A stretch of 64,000 bases of DNA from the NCBI GenBank assembly GCA_965223305.1, contig CBDCWT010000074.1:124001-188000 (forward strand). Reading direction: 5' to 3'. This document shows positions 33,161-42,179 of the stretch, piece after piece (within the stretch, counting starts at the first letter, position 1; every line of letters starts with the position of its first letter). Under the pieces are notes generated by a model. That model made no database searches, was not told the origin of the DNA, and worked only from the letters and a program-made list of their open reading frames with translations. The DNA comes from CBDCWT01 sp965223305 (GTDB lineage Bacteria > Planctomycetota > Planctomycetia > Pirellulales > Pirellulaceae). A program made the translations under genes and the position numbers.

Positions 33161-35878
33161 TTGGGGGGGGACAGCTCTGTGGACTGGATTCGAAGCGTAC
33201 AGAAGTCGACCCGCAATTCGCAGTGCCGCAGGCGACTAGGCCGTCGCGTTCTCTTTGATTCGCTGGAGCCGAGATTGCTCTTGGCTTCGCAAGTGATGCT
33301 CGACGCGCCTGTTGAGGTTGAAGGGACCGAAGCCGGCAACGCTGCGATCGTCGAGCGTGCTGCAGCTCGCGATGAAGCCATCACAGTCGGCATTCCCGAT
33401 TTTGTCCGGGGACCTGGTGAACGAGTGGATTTGCCTCCCAATACGGACGCTGGGTTGCCGATCGTCCTTAGCGACGGCGCGGGAGTCCGGGCTGTTGATT
33501 TGAGCATCGCCTACGACGCGGCTCTGCTTGAAATCGTTGGTGCAGCCGTGGAGGACAACATGCCACCAGGGAGCGGCGTGGTGCTCAACAATTTGACGCC
33601 GGGTCTTGCCGTCCTGACCTTCTATAGTCCTACTGACTTGCCGGCGGGGCAGCTGGCGTTTCTCAAGCTGCACGCTGTGGTTCCGGACACCGAATTCACT
33701 CGCACGCTCGACAACGAACACGTCTTGGACCTTCACAACGTTACGATCAGCGATGGTGACGATCACGAGTTTCCTGTTGTTGACGTCGACGCAATTCACA
33801 CGGTCGCGTTCCGCAGAGATGTTTTCGTGAGCGCCCTCGTTCCTACTAGCACGGGGTTCATTGCAGAGTTCAGCGAGCCAATCCAGGCCAAGCGCCTGAA
33901 CCTCATTGACACCGAATCGGCCGGGCTTGGCCCGGCCGACGTGCGGCTCGTTGGTGCAGTCAGCGGACCAGTAAGCGGTTCTGTGACGGTGGATCCGTCA
34001 CAAGACTGGGTCGAGTTCGTGAAGACGGGGGGGCCGCTGCTTCCCGATACATACGAGGTCACCCTGCGAAGCGCGTTGGATGGGTTTCAGGATCTCACCG
34101 GCAAGCCGCTCGACGGCGACGGGGACGGAACGATGGGCGGCGACTTCACCACCCGGTTTGTTGTCGAGACACCGTCCCCTGACGCGGTGACACTCAGCTT
34201 GCCGGACTTTGCGCGTGGCCCCGGAGAAACGGTGGACATCCCTGCGCGCGCGACGAGTGGGATTCCGCTATCGATCAGCAACGGGTTACAAGTCAAGGCG
34301 ATCGACGTACGGATCAGCTACGACCCTCAACTTCTAGAAATCCAGAATGCCGCCGCTGCCGAGGGAGTGCCGGTGGGGTCGTTGCTCACCGCCAACACAA
34401 CCACACCAGGACTGCTGATCCTGTCGTTCGCCAGTCCCAGCTCGCTGCCTGAAGGACCGGTCGTTTTTGCCACACTGGACGCGCAGGTCACCGGCCACCA
34501 TCCCACCGATCGGTACGGAGCAATCCAGAAACTAGACATTCATGCGGCGACGGTCAGCGACGGTGCCGACAACGAGCGACAAGTCATCGACGACGACGCG
34601 GTGCACTTGACGGCTTACTTTGGCGATGTCTCGGGCAACGGAGTCGTAAATGCGGGCGACGCGTCGCTGGCGGGGCGGGTTACGGTGCGATTGGACACCG
34701 GATTCGCATCGACACCGCTCGTGGATCCACTGCTTGCGGCGGATATCAGCGGCAATGGCCGGTTGAATGCAACAGACACCTCCAAAATAGCCCGCCACGC
34801 CGCCGGGCTAACGGTTCTCGAGATTCCCTACAGAGGCAACGGTACGGTGGAGAGGCCGATCCGCTGGTCTGGTAACGGTCATTACTATTCGTTGGTATCG
34901 CCGCCAGGCGGTATTCGCTGGACCGACGCCCGATCCGCCGCGGAAGAACTCGCATTTGGCGGGGCGCGCGGGCATCTTGCGACGGTAAACTCGGCTGCTG
35001 AGTGGGAGTTCCTGACAAGTACTTTCAATAAGAACTTGACCTGGATCGGGTTGACGGATGAAGCACAGGAAGGAACGTTTCGCTGGGTCACGGGCGAGCC
35101 GCTCGAGTTCACCGCTTGGGGAGTGTCCCCGCAAGAGCCAAACAACGCGGGTGGAGAGGACTATGTCCACATTGACTACCGATCCACAGGAGTGGGATGG
35201 AACGATTTCAAGAACCGCGACAACGTGCACGGTCCAAAAACGAGCTATCTCGTCGAGTTTCCAGTCATCCCGGAGCCGCAGGGTCCCGTTCTTCTTCAAG
35301 AGCGGTTTGATTCAGCCGCGACGAATCCGAACCTTGTGGGCTACGAGCGGTTTGTGATCGAAGATGGTGTCATCCGCCGAAACGGTGATCGTTCGGATCA
35401 CAACGACCGGCATTACATCCAAACGACAGCCACAGATTTCAATGAACTCGATTTTCGGTACGAGGTGACTTTTACGACCACCTTTCTGAACCAAGTCGGC
35501 ATCAACTATGTCGGCCTGGGTGCAGGGACCAGAGCAGCAGCATATAACGCACCGGCGGACTCTCTCTTTCTTCGCATCCACACACCGAACATTGACGGAG
35601 GCCTGGCTGCTATCTCGAATCGGCCGGCGACGAATCTCATCGTCGTGGGGAATCTCCGCACAGCCGGAGTTCACCGTGTGCGGATTGACAAGATCGGTAA
35701 CACGATCAGCTTCTCGATCGATGCTGAATTCGACGGGGAGTTTGTTGCCGACATGTCGCACACCATTTACGATTTAGCTTCAGTCGCCCCGTTCCTCAAC
35801 AGCTCCAATAGCCGTCTCTTCTTTGGAACCGCACTGCCGGATGACAGCTTCGATGACATGAGGATCATCGCACACTGA
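33161..35878 (+). CDS. secreted cohesin-like / dockerin / C-type-lectin protein
   Basis: About 905 aa. LEPRLLLA near residue 33 is a canonical LEPR-XLL export motif. Modules: cohesin-like 1 (72-215, starting TVGIPDFVRGPGERVDLP), Ig-like (220-333), cohesin-like 2 (343-483, LSLPDFARGPGETVDIP), dockerin (486-555, DVSGNGVVNAGD and DISGNGRLNATD), a C-type lectin-like domain (566-703, with WIGLTDEAQEGTFRWVTGEP and EPNNAGGEDYVHID), and a C-terminal jelly-roll-like region. The first four modules closely parallel the C-terminus of the protein at 5721-9212. The only in-frame starts are TTG 33161 and GTG 33179; the latter has a G-run about 8 nt upstream. Probably a carbohydrate-binding surface protein. 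Confidence 0.88.
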   Translation: MGGDSSVDWIRSVQKSTRNSQCRRRLGRRVLFDSLEPRLLLASQVMLDAPVEVEGTEAGNAAIVERAAARDEAITVGIPDFVRGPGERVDLPPNTDAGLPIVLSDGAGVRAVDLSIAYDAALLEIVGAAVEDNMPPGSGVVLNNLTPGLAVLTFYSPTDLPAGQLAFLKLHAVVPDTEFTRTLDNEHVLDLHNVTISDGDDHEFPVVDVDAIHTVAFRRDVFVSALVPTSTGFIAEFSEPIQAKRLNLIDTESAGLGPADVRLVGAVSGPVSGSVTVDPSQDWVEFVKTGGPLLPDTYEVTLRSALDGFQDLTGKPLDGDGDGTMGGDFTTRFVVETPSPDAVTLSLPDFARGPGETVDIPARATSGIPLSISNGLQVKAIDVRISYDPQLLEIQNAAAAEGVPVGSLLTANTTTPGLLILSFASPSSLPEGPVVFATLDAQVTGHHPTDRYGAIQKLDIHAATVSDGADNERQVIDDDAVHLTAYFGDVSGNGVVNAGDASLAGRVTVRLDTGFASTPLVDPLLAADISGNGRLNATDTSKIARHAAGLTVLEIPYRGNGTVERPIRWSGNGHYYSLVSPPGGIRWTDARSAAEELAFGGARGHLATVNSAAEWEFLTSTFNKNLTWIGLTDEAQEGTFRWVTGEPLEFTAWGVSPQEPNNAGGEDYVHIDYRSTGVGWNDFKNRDNVHGPKTSYLVEFPVIPEPQGPVLLQERFDSAATNPNLVGYERFVIEDGVIRRNGDRSDHNDRHYIQTTATDFNELDFRYEVTFTTTFLNQVGINYVGLGAGTRAAAYNAPADSLFLRIHTPNIDGGLAAISNRPATNLIVVGNLRTAGVHRVRIDKIGNTISFSIDAEFDGEFVADMSHTIYDLASVAPFLNSSNSRLFFGTALPDDSFDDMRIIAH

Positions 35879-35908
35879 CCCGAGCGCGGAGCGGTTGGTG
35901 CTGATGGT

Positions 35909-36832
35909 GTGAGTGAGGAATCACCTCCTGGGAGCTACAATGGCGGAAGCGGCCGCCAGAGTGTTCGAACCAGAAGGTTTCCCGCGACAGCCATTTCCTT
36001 GATGGTCTCTTTAGACATACGACGGGCCAAGCGTGTTATCGCTGCGCACTGCTTGCTCGGCGTGGCGCCGGCATTTATGCCTCTTGTCGTAGCCGATATC
36101 CGCTACTTGCCGATTCTCTGGAGTCTAACTTCCGTCACCGTGTCCCAGCTGATGCTAGTATCCGTCTATCTTGGAATGACTGCTGGCAAAGCGAGCAACA
36201 AGCTCCTCGCCGCGGCAACTGCCGCCACTTATCTTGCAATTTGGCCAGCGATAGGCGAATATTTCACACTCACAGAACGTTCGGCTGTATCATTTGGCGT
36301 CTCCTATCTACGATTTCTTGGAGCTGACGCAGCAGCGCTGGTGATTCTGGCTCTTCTACTGGCAGGTGCCGGCAGAATCTTGGGCTACATTCAATTGTCG
36401 CCCCCTGCTGTAGTTTCGCCACAACCGCGACTCCAGTTTTCTCTATTGGCGTTACTTGTCACGATGTCGGCCGTGGCACTGCTAATCGGGTTAGTTCGGG
36501 CGTCACGGTTGGTTGGCCCTACGTCTTTTGCTGGGTTCCACTACTTGCTCACGGCTGTCGTATTCGCAATCAATACTCTCGCAGCCGTCTGGGCTACTCT
36601 TGGGTACGGGGCGGTCACTTGGCGACTCATCACAGTGTTGTTGGTCTCAGCCACTCTTGGGATTTCCATCGGAGTCGCCGGATCACTCGATACAATAAGA
36701 TGGTGGTTGTTGGCGTCGTCGTCGCTGCTGACATTGCTTCCAACGGCAATACTCGCGTTCACGTTGTTGTGTTTCCGGGGCCTTGGGTTTCGTTTGGTTC
36801 GAATGACGCAGCTGATGAAGGGCGAGTGCTAG
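35909..36832 (+). CDS. polytopic membrane protein, function unknown
   Basis: 307 aa from GTG 35909; ATG 36002 (MVSLDIRRAKRVIAAHCLLG) is an equally good start because the first 31 residues are not protein-like. About seven or eight hydrophobic helices are visible. Midway, RLQFSLLALLVTMSAVALLI matches the recurrent 'FSLxxLLL' anchor that begins other proteins in this region, so the second half may have been a separate anchor-type unit. No transporter signature was recognised. Confidence 0.6.
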   Translation: MSEESPPGSYNGGSGRQSVRTRRFPATAISLMVSLDIRRAKRVIAAHCLLGVAPAFMPLVVADIRYLPILWSLTSVTVSQLMLVSVYLGMTAGKASNKLLAAATAATYLAIWPAIGEYFTLTERSAVSFGVSYLRFLGADAAALVILALLLAGAGRILGYIQLSPPAVVSPQPRLQFSLLALLVTMSAVALLIGLVRASRLVGPTSFAGFHYLLTAVVFAINTLAAVWATLGYGAVTWRLITVLLVSATLGISIGVAGSLDTIRWWLLASSSLLTLLPTAILAFTLLCFRGLGFRLVRMTQLMKGEC

Positions 36833-36970
36833 TTCAGGCGGAGCGACAGGCCGACGGGCAGTCTATAAAGTTTCGAGCAGCGTGGCTGCGCATGAATGAC
36901 TAACGTGACTGAGACGACTGTGTAGTTCTGTTAGGCTAACAGCAGTCTGCGACGAACGGAGCCCGTGCAG

Positions 36971-37612
36971 ATGGCCCATGATGACAAGACATCTGTATTG
37001 TCAATGCGGCGCCTGAAGTACAGTCTCGCCTCGTTTCTCCTGGCGATCGCGATTGTCGCACTCTTCTTGGGACTCTTCGTCCAGCGTGTCCAGCGACACA
37101 CGGAAGCCGTTGCTGCAGTACGACTGTGGAAAGATACTTCGATCATGTTCGATCACCAACTTGATTTATCAAAACGTTCTGTGAACATGGCAGCCCCACC
37201 TCCGACAAACACCTTGGTTGCTCGTCTGTTTGGTGCTGACGCTGCGATCACACCGGAGCAGATTCTAGTCAACGATCCGGAGATCACAGACGCCGACCTC
37301 AAGCATTTGCGGGTATTACCCCGTCTCCGTGTCCTGAGCCTCAATTGCCCGAAGGTCACCGACGATGGTATGAACCACATCCAACAATGTAGAGCACTTG
37401 AAGAGTTGACGATCGGCAACAATGCCAACATTACCGACGAAGGACTCAAACAGCTGGCTGCGCTCAAGCAGTTACCCGACCTTCGTCTGCAGTGGATGTC
37501 GGGGTTGACGGATAAGGGGCGCCAGGAACTTCAAGAGGCGCTTCCCGGCTGCACGATTCGGTATTCCCTCGTGGGCGAGGGAGCTAACAGTCGCGTCGTG
37601 CCGAAGCCTTGA
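36971..37612 (+). CDS. membrane-anchored leucine-rich-repeat protein
   Basis: 213 aa. The N-terminal anchor YSLASFLLAIAIVALFLGLF is followed by a linker and then three or four leucine-rich repeats of the planctomycete type: DADLKHLRVLPRLRVLSLN, DDGMNHIQQCRALEELTIG and DEGLKQLAALKQLPDLRLQW. LRR domains mediate protein binding; the partner is unknown. ATG 36971 has a GGAG site 9 nt upstream and is preferred to GTG 36965. Confidence 0.75.
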   Translation: MAHDDKTSVLSMRRLKYSLASFLLAIAIVALFLGLFVQRVQRHTEAVAAVRLWKDTSIMFDHQLDLSKRSVNMAAPPPTNTLVARLFGADAAITPEQILVNDPEITDADLKHLRVLPRLRVLSLNCPKVTDDGMNHIQQCRALEELTIGNNANITDEGLKQLAALKQLPDLRLQWMSGLTDKGRQELQEALPGCTIRYSLVGEGANSRVVPKP

Positions 37613-37786
37613 CGTCTGTTTTCAGGCGTCTCGCGACAAGAACGAGATCCAGGTTGGGAACGGCAAGAAAGCAAAGGAGTGGACTGCGCATCGTAGCGGT
37701 GACCACCGACGAAGTTTAAGCACGAGTCGCCAAACTTGAGCCGCGAGAAACTCGTTGCGCTCACGGGATCCCGTCCGAAAACGTTG

Positions 37787-37855
37787 ATGAGTATCGACGA
37801 GGTGGTTAGCTTCGGCGTGACCGAGATTGATGAGACGAAGGCCCTGAATCGATGA
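37787..37855 (+). CDS. possible 22-aa ORF coupled to the next gene
   Basis: ATG 37787 begins a 22-residue frame with protein-like composition (MSIDEVVSFGVTEIDETKAL...). The frame is open back to 37703. Its TGA overlaps the ATG of the small membrane protein at 37852 (ATGA). It could be the tail of a decayed gene or a short leader. Weak evidence. Confidence 0.25.
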   Translation: MSIDEVVSFGVTEIDETKALNR

Positions 37856-38052
37856 ACTCATTCCAGAGAATCGGGATCCTATCGGCGGTTGGGATTGTGG
37901 CCGCGTTCGTTCTAGTCCGGGCTTGGGCCTGGACAGCTCAATTCTCTTTGTCGAGCGACGACTGGCTGATGGCGGTGCCCACGTTTGTCGTTTTCACAGG
38001 ACTCCTTGCTTCGGCGGTACTTGCCGTGCGAGTACTGAGGCGCCCAGAGTAG
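37852..38052 (+). CDS. small two-helix membrane protein
   Basis: 66 aa with two hydrophobic helices (IGILSAVGIVAAFVLVRAWA and AVPTFVVFTGLLASAVLAV) ending in RVLRRPE. Start ATG 37852 overlaps an upstream stop. No known family was recognised; small membrane proteins of this kind are common in planctomycete accessory regions. Confidence 0.5.
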   Translation: MNSFQRIGILSAVGIVAAFVLVRAWAWTAQFSLSSDDWLMAVPTFVVFTGLLASAVLAVRVLRRPE

Positions 38053-38106
38053 AATTATGTCGTCAATCCACCGTGTCTGAGACTCGAATTGCCTCCACCG
38101 CAAAAC

Positions 38107-38315
38107 AGGTCGTGCAGCTTTTACGCTTCATGCAGTCCACCAAACTCTGGCGAGTTCGGCTCGCTCAAAATCAGCCGCTGGGCGTTAGCCCACGGTTCCC
38201 CAGCGAAACCGACACGTAGCATCCGGAGAGGGCTCCCCCTCTCCGGCCCTATGGGCCGGCTCTCCCCGAGGGGAGAAAGACGAAATCACGCACTAGGTTA
38301 AGAGCTGCACGACCT
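38107..38315. mobile_element. repeat family A, third copy
   Basis: 209 bp, starting AGGTCGTGCAGCTTTTACGC and ending GAGCTGCACGACCT, in the same orientation as the copy at 14905. It lacks the internal 24-nt duplication of that copy, which explains the shorter length. Flanks are CAAAAC (left) and CAAATG (right), sharing only CAAA, so any target duplication has decayed. The rest of the 38053-38495 gap contains no supported gene. Confidence 0.82.
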
Positions 38316-38495
38316 CAAATGGGGGAGAAGATCAAACACGTTTTACGGAGCGCGCATTCTTCTTCATTTACCGGTGGCGTGGGCCAGCTGACCACGGGAC
38401 CGCGCGGAAGGGGCACAATAAAGTGGAGGTTTTGCGAAACCGCATCCGGCTGGAAGGATAGTCTCGCGACGAGTCTGAATCCAAACGCGTGGTGT

Positions 38496-39833
38496 CTATT
38501 CAGGATTCCGCGGCAAGTGGATAGCAACATCCGGTTCCATGCGTTCGTCGGCAACGCCACCGTCGTCTATTCCGTTCCTTCCGACACTGTAAATGACAAT
38601 TGCGTCATCGTTGACGCGATACTGTAGCGCGTCTCCGTTGAAGGAATCATTTGGCTCCGACGTCAAATATTCCGGGACGAGCTGTCCGATCTGGTCGGGT
38701 GCTTTGCCGTGAACACGACGGTACCGTTCGACCGCGATCGCCACATCTACGATATCTCGATGGGTTTCGATACGAGTGGCAGCATCGAAGGTGGAGTCCA
38801 AGGCCAGCAGTAGAAACTCGCTTCTAGTGAACCGCAACTTGTTAGGGAAGTGACTTACACGGTCGAGCAGTTCATCACCTATGGCTGCAGCTTCGGCACG
38901 CGCACGCCACCACGGCTGGTCTACCACATGGATCAATGATTCGATCGTCTCCAAGTACAACGCAAAGTCCTCATTGTTGATAGGCAGACGATCGAGTCCC
39001 TCTCCGACGCCAGCGGCGCTGGGGTTCTGGAAAACGAGAATCCCCATGACTCTCTCACCGACTAGTCCACGCCGAAGGCCATCGTGGTAATCACCCTCGC
39101 GTATCGTCTCTTGCAGTGCTTTCAGTTCCTTGTCGCTGAACTGCACGTAGGGTAGCAGGTCAATAACTTGATTTAGCGCCATTCCACTACAAGCGATGCG
39201 CACCAATTGCGACACAATTACCGGCTCGCGTTCCAGGGCTCTCGACAACCTGAAACATGCTTGGATCGAGTCCGCCGCGCCAGAGGTGTCCCCATCGTGG
39301 GCGCGTACGTGCGCTTCAAGCGTCAGCATTCTTGCTCCATCACGCAGGTTCTGTGCGTGCGGCAGTAGCATTTCAAGCCCGTTCTCAAATGCAGTGTCGA
39401 AACGCCCAGTCGGGCCCTGGTTTGCAGCTTGGTGCAGTAGTCGTAGCGAATCAGAGTATTCCTGTAGCAGCGACCGGACGCTGTCAAGCTCTTCCCAGGC
39501 CTCGCCGGGGGGAGGAATTGGCTGATCACTATCAACTAGAGGGAGCCCGTCCGCGGCCGTGCGGAACTCTGTGGCCACCAGTGGCGCGACTGCCAGTAAC
39601 CACAAGTTGGTCACGTTTGTCTCTGACTCCGGGACAACGTAGTAGCCATCAAGGTCTTCCGGTGAAATGGGAATACCATCGGCACTCAATTCTGCGAGTT
39701 GTTCGGCAACTTTCGTCCCTGCTCTGCGCTGCACCACAGAATAGATGGTCGCAGTAGCGATAACGAGCAGCAACACGCAGCTGCCAGTGATTGCCAGACA
39801 GCCGCAGCCGACCTTTCTCAGACTACTTGTCAT
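38496..39833 (-). CDS. membrane-anchored protein with pseudopilin-like C-terminus
   Basis: 445 aa. One N-terminal helix (CLAITGSCVLLLVIATATIY) anchors a mostly helical domain. The C-terminal stretch reads AVERYRRVHGKAPDQIGQLV, then NDSFNGDALQYRVNDDAIVI, then YSVGRNGIDDGG. This matches the style of the calcium-binding tail of GspG-like major pseudopilins (type II secretion), where the chain ends in 'YSxGxNxxDDGG'. The anchor lacks a clear prepilin cleavage site, so it is unlikely to be a true pseudopilin. It is a known type of planctomycete hypothetical protein; function unknown. Confidence 0.7.
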   Translation of the reverse strand: MTSSLRKVGCGCLAITGSCVLLLVIATATIYSVVQRRAGTKVAEQLAELSADGIPISPEDLDGYYVVPESETNVTNLWLLAVAPLVATEFRTAADGLPLVDSDQPIPPPGEAWEELDSVRSLLQEYSDSLRLLHQAANQGPTGRFDTAFENGLEMLLPHAQNLRDGARMLTLEAHVRAHDGDTSGAADSIQACFRLSRALEREPVIVSQLVRIACSGMALNQVIDLLPYVQFSDKELKALQETIREGDYHDGLRRGLVGERVMGILVFQNPSAAGVGEGLDRLPINNEDFALYLETIESLIHVVDQPWWRARAEAAAIGDELLDRVSHFPNKLRFTRSEFLLLALDSTFDAATRIETHRDIVDVAIAVERYRRVHGKAPDQIGQLVPEYLTSEPNDSFNGDALQYRVNDDAIVIYSVGRNGIDDGGVADERMEPDVAIHLPRNPE

Positions 39834-40051
39834 GGGTGTGCCTCGAAGTTTTCCCTTTTGAACATGATACCGACGTTATCGGTACGGGTGGTGGTTATAC
39901 TCGTGGGGAGATCTTGGCGTCGAGGGATTGCCCGAGGGGGATGTTCTCGGTTGGGAGTACAGGGCCAAGACGGCGTAACCGTAAATGGATCGGAATCCCA
40001 TCAATCGACCATTTGACACGCGCTATATGTCACCGTGTTGAAGCAGGTGCA

Positions 40052-40528
40052 ATGATCGAGCGAACACGCTGCTGCTGGTCAGAAAACCAATTTTCTTTCA
40101 CCCTGCGATCGTTGTTCCTGGCCATCTTGTTGATCGCCGTGCATCTTGCTGTTCTTAGCTTACTCGCCAACATGAATGTAACCTACCAGGTGTCGTTTTC
40201 CTGCTTCCGGATCCCCGCCGACGATACTGAGTTAACGAAATGGTACGGAAGCCATTACGGAGAGAAGGATCTCGTTGTCTCTCGCCAGGGAAGGAAGCTC
40301 CACGTACACTTCAGCAAGCGAGGCGTTTTCGACTTTCCTGCCCTCCCGCCTTTGGGTGACCTAGGCTACGGAACGTCGGCCGGGAGCGTTGCATGTCCTT
40401 CGTTGCCGGGTCCATACCCGCCGCCAGTCTTGCTTCGATGGTTTGCTTACATTGTGTGCGGTGTTGAGATGCTGGTGGCTGCATCGTGGCTCTCGGGGGG
40501 AGTTTGGAAGCGACGATCGATGCCGTGA
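40052..40528 (+). CDS. small membrane protein with FTLRSLFL anchor
   Basis: 158 aa from ATG 40052, with AGG a few nt upstream. Anchor FTLRSLFLAILLIAVHLAVL, a middle exported domain of about 80 residues, and a C-terminal helix (LLRWFAYIVCGVEMLVAASW). Family not recognised. The next small gene starts 7 nt after the stop. Confidence 0.55.
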   Translation: MIERTRCCWSENQFSFTLRSLFLAILLIAVHLAVLSLLANMNVTYQVSFSCFRIPADDTELTKWYGSHYGEKDLVVSRQGRKLHVHFSKRGVFDFPALPPLGDLGYGTSAGSVACPSLPGPYPPPVLLRWFAYIVCGVEMLVAASWLSGGVWKRRSMP

Positions 40529-40535
40529 GGCGGAC

Positions 40536-40793
40536 ATGGAGCATCTGGGAAGCAACAATTGGAGTCCGGAGACATTCAAAGTAGGTGACGTCGTAGTGGA
40601 TGACAGGCGCCCTGCCAGGGGATCTGGACTTGTCGTCGAGGATCGGACCACACTTCGATCACCAAGCGTGGGGCAGAAGCTCACCATTGATTTTGAGAAT
40701 CGCGGGCGAGTTCTCGTCTATACGGCGAAGCAAAGCTTGCGGTCTGTAATGACAACTCACGAACGTATCAATGCGCCCCGAAGAACGACCTAG
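40536..40793 (+). CDS. small hypothetical protein (KOW-like beta segment)
   Basis: 85 aa, cytoplasmic by composition. The segment FKVGDVVVDDRRPARGSGLV suggests a small beta-barrel fold. A GAGG site lies 5 nt before ATG 40536, formed from the end of the previous gene, which suggests coupling. No family recognised. Confidence 0.42.
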   Translation: MEHLGSNNWSPETFKVGDVVVDDRRPARGSGLVVEDRTTLRSPSVGQKLTIDFENRGRVLVYTAKQSLRSVMTTHERINAPRRTT

Positions 40794-40877
40794 TCGACGA
40801 CCAGCAGCAAAGCGATTCCCGCATGGAGAACATCGAAGCGATCGCCGACCAGATATCCTGTTGGTGAGAGGAAAGCC

Positions 40878-41144
40878 ATGACAACTGAACTACCTGGCAA
40901 CTACACCGAGGCGGAACTGCTGTATCACTATCTTGGGGAGCGGATGAGTGGTTCGGGCCGCGACACACCACTCCAGGAGTTGCTCTCTGGATTTTGGCAG
41001 TATTGCAAGGAACTGCACGAAGTGCGCAACAAGCTGAGCCAGGCCGAGGCTTCTAGTGCGCGTGGAGAATCCGACGAGTTAGATGTGGAGGCATTGATCG
41101 CCGAAGTCACTCATGAGCTTGCCGCCGAAGGGATCACCGACTAG
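40878..41144 (+). CDS. small acidic helical hypothetical protein
   Basis: 88 aa, starting at ATG 40878 with a good GAGAGGAAA ribosome site. The sequence is acidic and helical (ELLSGFWQYCKELHEVRNKL, then ALIAEVTHELAAEG). No known domain. It lies between small membrane-protein genes and the GNAT gene. Confidence 0.55.
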   Translation: MTTELPGNYTEAELLYHYLGERMSGSGRDTPLQELLSGFWQYCKELHEVRNKLSQAEASSARGESDELDVEALIAEVTHELAAEGITD

Positions 41145-41372
41145 TTCCCGATGGCACGAGCGATCTGGACTTGAGAAGCGAGGGAAGACCTTCGGGCGAT
41201 TGTCCTGTACATCGGCCGGAAAGATCGACGTTGTGTCGCAACTAGCGACCGTGCTGACTCCGGGGGGGACGCCTAACTCGCCCGCAAGGAGTCTCCGATA
41301 CATGGCTGACGTCAAGCCTCGGTGGCGCCCCCCTGCCCTTCTGCTCGGTCGCGTGGCCATTCGAGAGGGGAC

Positions 41373-42161
41373 ATGGAGCGAACGATGGCATTTGGCGTCC
41401 AGGTACCACTACAGCGAAGGAAACAGCTCGCATTTCTGTTTCGTGAGCAGAAGCGTCTTCGTACCCTCATAGAGTCAATCCTCGAGGGTAGGCTCGGCGT
41501 GGCGTATTCGGATGAGCTCGAGAGCCCAGCCGTCGCTCAACTGAGCCTCAACGGATTCACGTTCCTCGGAGGCGATCCGTCTACGCATGCTGCTGAAACG
41601 TGTGTCGAGCACTTGGAACCGTTCCTCATTCCTCCCTCTTCGGATGACTGGCTCTCGCTCTTGAAAAGCGTGCATGGGGATGACATCGTTCATCGCACGA
41701 GATATGGCTTCTCATCGACGTCGTTGCGGCTTTCTCGACTACGAGAGCTGTCGACCGCACCAGACTCCATCAGCATTCAGCCCATCGACGAAGAAATAGC
41801 TACCCAAATGTGGGAAGGGTATGGGAAGTTCGCGTTGCATTCGTTCATCAGTCCGAGACAATTCCAACGGTTGGGAATTGGTTTCGTTGCGATGCATGAA
41901 GGGAGCCTCGTTGCATTCGCCGTGTCTGGAGCGATCTGTGCGAGAGGAATTGAGATCGACGTGGGGACTCTCCCACGGTTTCGTCGGAAAGGCGTGGCTA
42001 CCGCGACTGCCGCGACTCTGATTTCCCATTGTTTGGAGAACGGCATTACTCCTCATTGGGACGCGGTTTCCGAGGTGTCTTCGCGGCTCGCTGTAAAACT
42101 AGGGTTCGAGCCTACAGGGTCGTATGAGGTGTACATGCCCTACGTTGCGGACAGAGCATGA
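41373..42161 (+). CDS. GNAT-family N-acetyltransferase
   Basis: 262 aa. The C-terminal half is a GCN5-related acetyltransferase: FVAMHEGSLVAFAVSGAICA (strand 4), the acetyl-CoA loop RFRRKGVATATAATLISHCL, then HWDAVSEVSSRLAVKLGFEP and SYEVYMPY. The N-terminal half resembles the extended GNAT type (PF12746-like) with a substrate-binding module. The substrate is unknown. ATG 41373 has GAGAGGGG just upstream and is preferred over the longer frame from 41322. Confidence 0.82.
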   Translation: MERTMAFGVQVPLQRRKQLAFLFREQKRLRTLIESILEGRLGVAYSDELESPAVAQLSLNGFTFLGGDPSTHAAETCVEHLEPFLIPPSSDDWLSLLKSVHGDDIVHRTRYGFSSTSLRLSRLRELSTAPDSISIQPIDEEIATQMWEGYGKFALHSFISPRQFQRLGIGFVAMHEGSLVAFAVSGAICARGIEIDVGTLPRFRRKGVATATAATLISHCLENGITPHWDAVSEVSSRLAVKLGFEPTGSYEVYMPYVADRA

Positions 42162-42179
42162 AGTGCCGCGTTCAGATCG

